Made by a program: the position numbers and the translations under genes
Shown here: positions 5,823 to 8,992 of the stretch, piece after piece
Layout: every line of letters starts with the position of its first letter
Numbering within the stretch: position 1 is the first letter of the stretch
Origin: Planctomycetota bacterium
GTDB lineage: Bacteria; Planctomycetota; B15-G4; JADJEK01
DNA length: 8,992 nt
Reading direction: 5' to 3'
Assembly (NCBI GenBank): GCA_016795255.1
Contig: JAEUIB010000190.1
Coordinates: 1 to 8,992, forward strand
Notes under the pieces: generated by a model
Database searches by the model: none
Seen by the model: only the letters and a program-made list of their open reading frames with translations
Told to the model about the DNA's origin: nothing

Positions 5823-6574
5823 CGTCGCCCAACACGCCGCGTACTCCATCGCCCGAAGAGGATGCTCCCTTGGATCCGCGGCTCGCACGGATGTTCGATC
5901 AGTACCGCAGCTCCCCGCTGTTCTCGTCCGAGCGTGCGCTCGCGCAGAACGCCGACGCGCCCGACCGCGTCGACGTCGCCGCTCTCGCGCAGGGCCGCAT
6001 CCACGAGGCGTGGCGGCGACAAGCTCTCGCGCGTCAATTGATCTCGGGAGCCGACGCGCTGGAGCACGCTCTGCCGGCGCTCGCCGTTCCCGACGACGAC
6101 GTCGACGCGCCGCCGACGACCGCCGTGCGCGGGTATATCGTGCTGGCGGCCGCCGCGGCGCTCGTCGCGTTCGCGTACGCGCTGATCGCGTCGATGCACG
6201 GCGCCGGACTCGGCGCGACCATTCGCATCACCGACGGACCGGGGCGCGAGATGCGGTCACGGCCGGAGCTCGGCCCCCACCGGGTCGTCGTGACGTCGAA
6301 CCACGCGGCGTACGCGGCGCTCGCCCGCGTCGTCGACGCGAAGATCGTCGTCGAGCCGGTCGAGCGCGATCAGCTCACGCTGCAGTTGAACGCCGGCGAA
6401 GAGACGTTGCTGCCGCTCGATCGCGAGATCACGCCGCGCGGCGTCGAGCGTTGGCTCGTGTTGCTCAGCGCGGAGCCGTTCGACGGAGTCCTCGCCGATC
6501 TGTTCGCACGCGCAGCGGCCGGCGACGTGCCGCGCGGCTGCGAGCTGCGCGAGATCCTCGTCCACGCCGACTGA
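5819..6574 (+). CDS. Single-pass membrane protein, putative anti-sigma factor
   Basis: A 251-residue protein starting at GTG, which overlaps the sigma factor stop by four bases (GTGA), a strong sign of translational coupling. Residues 1-104 are soluble and mostly helical (for example RIHEAWRRQALARQLI, about 60-75). Residues 105-126 (GYIVLAAAAALVAFAYALIASM) form one transmembrane helix, and 127-251 would lie outside the cytoplasm. The outer part is a beta-rich domain (VVVTSNHAAYAALARV, then LTLQLNAGEETLLPL, then GVERWLVLLSAEPFD) that faintly recalls DUF4384-like domains seen beside planctomycete sigma factors; I hold that comparison loosely. No HxxxCxxC zinc anti-sigma motif is present. The topology and coupling fit an anti-sigma factor that holds the upstream sigma at the membrane until an outside signal arrives. 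This role is inferred from position and topology, not from a recognised domain. Confidence 0.7.
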   Translation: MTSPNTPRTPSPEEDAPLDPRLARMFDQYRSSPLFSSERALAQNADAPDRVDVAALAQGRIHEAWRRQALARQLISGADALEHALPALAVPDDDVDAPPTTAVRGYIVLAAAAALVAFAYALIASMHGAGLGATIRITDGPGREMRSRPELGPHRVVVTSNHAAYAALARVVDAKIVVEPVERDQLTLQLNAGEETLLPLDREITPRGVERWLVLLSAEPFDGVLADLFARAAAGDVPRGCELREILVHAD

Positions 6575-6599
6575 CGAACGAGCCGAACCGACGGATCGA

Positions 6600-6620
6600 G
6601 CGCGGCATTGCTTGCCGCGC
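6600..6620. terminator. Hairpin after the putative anti-sigma gene
   Basis: GCGCGGCA (6600-6607), a TTGCT loop and TGCCGCGC (6613-6620) make a perfect 8-bp GC-rich stem, 25 bases after the stop of the membrane partner gene. No T-run follows. It may end or attenuate the sigma operon transcript before the small membrane protein gene, which has its own strong ribosome-binding site. Confidence 0.4.
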
Positions 6621-6661
6621 GCGCATCGCCATGATTCCCCGTCGATCACGGAGGGTCACCC

Positions 6662-6883
6662 ATGGGCGGCAAGCAAGGTTCGGCCGGGAACGTCATCGCG
6701 GCGCTGTGTTCGTTCTTCATCCCCGGCCTCGGACAGATGGTCCAGGGGCGGATCCTGAAGGCACTGTTCTTCTTCGTGGTCTGCGCCGCCGGCTACGCGC
6801 TGTGGTTCCTGGCGTTCCCGTGGGTCATCGCGGCGATCGTCCACCTGTGGGCGATCATCGACGCGGCGACGTACAAGTCCTGA
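6662..6883 (+). CDS. Small two-helix membrane protein (TM2-like)
   Basis: A 73-residue integral membrane protein. Two hydrophobic hairpins can be seen: about residues 8-22 (VIAALCSFFIPGLGQ), and a longer stretch at 33-66 (LFFFVVCAAGYALWF, then WVIAAIVHLWAII), which may be one or two helices. The motif FFIPGLGQMVQGRILKALFF matches the 'P-G-x-G-Q…G-x…K-A' pattern of TM2 and related small membrane domains, whose function is generally unknown. The start is well supported: GGAGGG at 6650-6655 lies 6 bases before the ATG, one of the best Shine-Dalgarno sequences in the window. It lies 87 bases after the sigma/anti-sigma pair with a hairpin between, so shared regulation is possible but not shown. 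Its stop is only 10 bases from the stop of the convergent secreted-protein gene. Confidence 0.8.
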   Translation: MGGKQGSAGNVIAALCSFFIPGLGQMVQGRILKALFFFVVCAAGYALWFLAFPWVIAAIVHLWAIIDAATYKS

Positions 6884-6893
6884 TCGGACCGCG

Positions 6894-7727
6894 TCACGGG
6901 CAGATCGGAATCGTGAGTCCCGCCGAGTGCGCGATGCCGGACTGCGCGGCGCCGTCCACGATCAGCGCCTGCGCGTAAGCGACGAGACCGATCAGCGCCG
7001 GATCGTCCGGGATCGGCGCCGGAATCGCGACGCCGCCGGCGCCGGGGACACCGAGCGCTCCGCTCGCGGTGAACGGCACGACGAAGAACGGCAAGTTCGC
7101 ATCGATCAGGAACGTCCCCCACGGCGCCGCGAGTAGGCCGGGTGCGGCGCCCACCACCAGGGCTCCGGCCGCGCCGCCGCGCAGGTTCGCGACGGTCAGC
7201 GCGAACGCATCGTTGCCGAAGAACGCCGGTCCGTTCGACGCGGCCAGCGCTGGTGCGAATCCGCCCGCTCCGAGGCTCGCCGCACCATAGTTGGTCGGGG
7301 GCGTCAGGCACGGGGCGTGGATCGTCACCTCGACGCAGCAGCCCACGAACTGGTGTTGGTCGTCGGACATGCCGCTCGAGAACCCGTAGCGGCCGGGCGG
7401 GACCTGTTCACCGAAGATGATGTCGGTCTGGTCCCAAACGATGCTCGCGCTGGCGCCCGGCGGCAGCGGGACCGGGACGTCGATGACGTTCGGCCCCCAG
7501 ATCCACGTTCCGCCGCAACCCCCTGCGAACGCGCCACCAACGGGCGCTCCGAGCGTGTGCCACAGGACGCCGCCGGTGTTGTTCGTGACCGTCACGGTGA
7601 TCACGTCACCGACCATCGGGGCCGCGGGCGAAACCGTGAGGTCGAGACCCGGCGAGCACGGCACTTGCGCGAGGGCGCAGCTCGCCCACAGGGCACTCGT
7701 CAACGCACAGAGAGTGGATGAACGCAT
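6894..7727 (-). CDS. Secreted two-domain protein, planctomycete-type C-terminal domain
   Basis: A 277-residue exported protein of unknown function. The ATG at 7727 was chosen over longer in-frame starts because GAGGAG (7742-7737) lies 9 bases upstream and the product opens with a Sec signal peptide, MRSSTLCALTSALWASCALA, cleaved after ALA at about residue 20. Residues 28-137 look like an immunoglobulin-type beta domain: GDVITVTVTNNTGG, then PLPPGASASIVWDQTD, then EQVPPGRYGFSSG, a pattern that recalls BsuPI-like domains. It contains a Cys-Cys pair (130-131). Residues 147-277 form a second glycine- and alanine-rich beta domain ending IPDDPALIGL…YAQAL…GLTIPICP, which I associate from memory with many secreted planctomycete proteins. 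No catalytic motif is visible; a surface or matrix role is a guess. It is convergent with the small membrane gene and divergent from the NTF2-like lipoprotein gene. Confidence 0.85.
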   Translation of the reverse strand: MRSSTLCALTSALWASCALAQVPCSPGLDLTVSPAAPMVGDVITVTVTNNTGGVLWHTLGAPVGGAFAGGCGGTWIWGPNVIDVPVPLPPGASASIVWDQTDIIFGEQVPPGRYGFSSGMSDDQHQFVGCCVEVTIHAPCLTPPTNYGAASLGAGGFAPALAASNGPAFFGNDAFALTVANLRGGAAGALVVGAAPGLLAAPWGTFLIDANLPFFVVPFTASGALGVPGAGGVAIPAPIPDDPALIGLVAYAQALIVDGAAQSGIAHSAGLTIPICP

Positions 7728-7736
7728 GGGACGAAG

Positions 7737-7742
7737 CTCCTC
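7737..7742 (-). promoter_or_regulatory. Ribosome-binding site deciding the secreted-protein start
   Basis: GAGGAG on the minus strand lies 9 bases before the ATG at 7727. The frame stays open upstream to 7895 with other possible starts, but that extension would bury the signal peptide inside the protein and would translate the ribosome-binding site itself. The combination fixes the start at 7727. Confidence 0.75.
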
Positions 7743-7824
7743 GGGGACGACGCGGCGGCCTCTTGCAGAACGCACCGGGGATGCCGATGTTGGTCGCACT
7801 TCGAGATCGCACAGGAGCACACGC

Positions 7825-8334
7825 ATGCTTCGCTTCGTGTCGGCGCTCGGTCCGCTCGTCGTGCTGATCGGATGCGCGTCGCAGCCGCCCTCCACCGAGG
7901 CGGATCGAACCGAGATCCAAGCGGTCTACGACTCGATCGCCGACGGCATCGAGGCGCGCGACATCGATCGCGTCACCGCGCACTCGGCAGAGGACGCGCG
8001 CGTCGAGTACGCGGACGGCCGGCAGCTCGACCTCGAGGATTGGAAGGAGAGCGCCCGCGCGAAGTGGGCCAACTTCCGAAGCGCGGCGTCGAACTTCGTC
8101 GTGACGACGGTGGAGTGCAACGATCCGGGCGCGATCGTCACCTACCTCGAGTCGGACGACTTGGTGATCGTCGATCCGGCGACGTCGCAGCAGCACCGCG
8201 TCGAATACGAAGGTGAGTGGTGCGCGCAACTGCTGCGGACCGACGAGGGCTGGAAGCTGCATCGTTCGGTCGAGCAGGCGCGCCGCGTGAAGGTCGACGG
8301 CAAGCTGGTCGACGAGACGCGGCGCAAACCCTGA
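7825..8334 (+). CDS. NTF2-like/SnoaL-type lipoprotein
   Basis: A 169-residue protein predicted to be exported and lipid-anchored: MLRFVSALGPLVVLIGC ends in a good lipobox (L-I-G-C, Cys17). The mature part begins with a long helix EIQAVYDSIADGIEARDIDRV, followed by HSAEDARVEYADGRQLD and alternating strands ending WCAQLLRTDEGWKLHRSVE. This order, helix first and 'GWKLHR' strand near the end, is that of the NTF2-like superfamily (DUF4440/SnoaL type), a small cone-shaped fold that binds ligands or is catalytic in various proteins. No specific substrate can be read off. The start has AGGAG at 7813-7817 with 7-base spacing. It diverges from the secreted-protein gene; the 97-base intergenic region shows no convincing promoter boxes. 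A hairpin overlaps its stop codon. Confidence 0.82.
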   Translation: MLRFVSALGPLVVLIGCASQPPSTEADRTEIQAVYDSIADGIEARDIDRVTAHSAEDARVEYADGRQLDLEDWKESARAKWANFRSAASNFVVTTVECNDPGAIVTYLESDDLVIVDPATSQQHRVEYEGEWCAQLLRTDEGWKLHRSVEQARRVKVDGKLVDETRRKP

Positions 8335-8354
8335 TTCGGTCGGCGCCCCGAATC
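8333..8354 (+). terminator. Hairpin at the stop of the NTF2-like gene
   Basis: GATTCGG (8333-8339) and CCGAATC (8348-8354) are perfect 7-bp arms around an 8-base loop; the left arm includes the last two bases of the stop codon. There is no T-run, so it would be an atypical terminator or an mRNA 3'-end stabiliser. A second, larger hairpin follows 18 bases later. Confidence 0.45.
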
Positions 8355-8372
8355 GACGCCAACGAGTCCCAT

Positions 8373-8415
8373 CCGCACTCCGTATCGACGGACCTTCCGG
8401 CCGATCGGAGTGCGG
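8373..8415 (+). promoter_or_regulatory. Long hairpin enclosing the cupin ribosome-binding site
   Basis: CCGCACTCCG (8373-8382) pairs perfectly with CGGAGTGCGG (8406-8415). After one bulged T (8383) four more pairs form (ATCG 8384-8387 with CGAT 8402-8405), and a small inner hairpin CGGA-CCT-TCCG (8389-8399) closes the loop. The right arm contains GGAG (8407-8410), the only Shine-Dalgarno candidate for the cupin ATG, 7 bases further on. In the folded RNA the ribosome-binding site would be double-stranded. Read as DNA, the two arms could instead be an operator. The pairing is certain from the sequence; the regulatory role is inference. Confidence 0.6.
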
Positions 8416-8417
8416 TC

Positions 8418-8992
8418 ATGAACACCGGTGTGGGCGCGTGGCTGTGGTTCGCTTGGCTCGGCTGGCAACAACCGGTCGTCCCGCCGACCTCGGCGGAGTT
8501 CCAGGTCGCCGAACTCGAGACGCGCCTCGCCGACCCCTCGGCGTACGTGTCGTTCCTCGACGTGCCGACGATGCGCGCGGGCGTGTACCGCCTCGAGGCC
8601 GGCGCGACGGACGAGCAGACTCCGCACTCGCGCGACGAGGTCTATCACGTGCTGTCCGGCAAGGCCGTGCTGGACGTCGCCGGAACGCGCTACGCGGCGA
8701 AGCCGGGCTCGATCCTGTTCGTCGCCGCCGGGACCGAGCATCGCTTCGTCGACATCGAAGAGTCGCTGACGACGCTCGTGTTCTTCTCCGAACAGACGCC
8801 GACGACCGGCGGGATGATCCGCGGACCGGCCCCGACCAAGCAGACGCCGTACCCCGAGACGGCGCCGCGAGGCTCGACGCGGATCTTCTATTGGTTCGGG
8901 CCGGGATCGGCGGGACAACTCGCGATCGATCACGGCTTGCCGCGCTGGCAGTCGGCGTACGCGCGCTTCCTGAACACACCCGGGAGCCCGCG
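8418..8992 (+). CDS. Cupin-domain protein, truncated by the window end
   Basis: Open to the window edge, with 191 residues visible. A cupin beta-barrel spans about residues 44-128: GVYRLEAGATDEQTPHSRDE (55-74), then VYHVLSGKAVLDVAG and KPGSILFVAAGTEHRF. The expected metal ligands are His70, Glu74 and His108; as in many single-cupin proteins of this P-H-S-x-D-E-V-Y type, the second His of the classical HxH is absent. A possible second domain begins near residue 150 (STRIFYWFGPGSAG, then QLAIDHGLPRWQ) and recalls DUF2911-like proteins, but it is cut off. The N-terminus (GAWLWFAWLGW) is hydrophobic but lacks positive charge, so export is uncertain. GGAG at 8407-8410 supports the ATG at 8418; the next in-frame ATG (residue 52) would cut into the cupin fold. 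It follows the NTF2-like gene by 83 bases holding two hairpins. Small-molecule binding or metal-dependent catalysis is typical of the family; the substrate is unknown. Confidence 0.82.
   Translation, partial: MNTGVGAWLWFAWLGWQQPVVPPTSAEFQVAELETRLADPSAYVSFLDVPTMRAGVYRLEAGATDEQTPHSRDEVYHVLSGKAVLDVAGTRYAAKPGSILFVAAGTEHRFVDIEESLTTLVFFSEQTPTTGGMIRGPAPTKQTPYPETAPRGSTRIFYWFGPGSAGQLAIDHGLPRWQSAYARFLNTPGSP

Noticed and set aside
4527..5888. A 453-codon minus-strand open frame opposite the sigma factor
   Set aside because: It has an Arg-rich low-complexity composition, recognises no family and lies opposite a plus-strand gene with clear sigma motifs.
6902..6908. Direct repeat of GATCGGA (6882-6888 and 6902-6908) at the convergent stops
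   Set aside because: Seven bases is too short to mean much in this composition and it forms no hairpin.
7728..7824. Divergent promoter pair between the secreted protein and the NTF2-like lipoprotein
   Set aside because: Promoters must exist nearby, but the best boxes (TTGCAG with GATGTT) match the consensus too poorly to annotate.
1..8992. CRISPR array, tRNA, rRNA or intact insertion sequence
   Set aside because: I found no regularly spaced repeats, no cloverleaf-like run ending in the T-loop pattern, and no transposase reading frame.

Overview
The window is GC-rich chromosomal DNA with dense coding. It carries one truncated gene at each edge and nine complete genes between them. I see no tRNA, rRNA, CRISPR array or intact insertion sequence. 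The best lineage clue is the secreted protein at 6894-7727. Its C-terminal domain (…YGAASLGAGG…, P-L-x…G…NDAFALTV…, IPDDPALIGL…YAQAL) is of a type I associate, from memory, with secreted proteins of deep-branching marine Planctomycetota. The sigma-factor/membrane-partner pair, the S41 lipoprotein and the cupin fit that group, but the assignment is an inference and not a proof.

Region by region. (1) 2-139 (+) is the tail of a winged-helix protein. It is followed by a gene-free spacer (140-277) with two hairpins, one a perfect 21-bp inverted repeat at 223-279. (2) 1947-278 (-) is a two-gene ABC-2 exporter operon, with ATPase and permease overlapping in ATGA. (3) A 145-bp divergent spacer (1948-2092) holds a TATAGT box and a leader hairpin. 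(4) 2093-4728 (+) encodes a leucine-dehydrogenase-type enzyme and, 5 bases after its stop, an S41-type peptidase lipoprotein that most likely starts at TTG. (5) 4905-6574 (+) encodes an ECF-like sigma factor carrying two C-x2-C-x9-C motifs, overlapped (GTGA) by a single-pass membrane protein that is probably its regulator. A 73-residue two-helix membrane protein follows (6662-6883). (6) 7727-6894 (-) is the secreted two-domain protein, convergent with the small membrane protein with only 10 bases between stops. (7) 7825-8334 (+) is an NTF2-like lipoprotein. (8) From 8418 (+) to the window end is a cupin-domain protein whose ribosome-binding site lies inside a strong hairpin.

How the genes may work together. 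Three operon-like pairs are clear from overlaps or tight spacing: ATPase/permease, dehydrogenase/peptidase, and sigma factor/membrane protein. No larger common pathway is evident, and most of the window looks like ordinary accessory chromosome. The most distinctive items are the sigma factor with a cysteine cluster between its two DNA/RNAP-binding regions, the hairpin that masks the cupin ribosome-binding site, and the AT-richer palindrome beside the winged-helix fragment, which could mark the edge of a mobile element.
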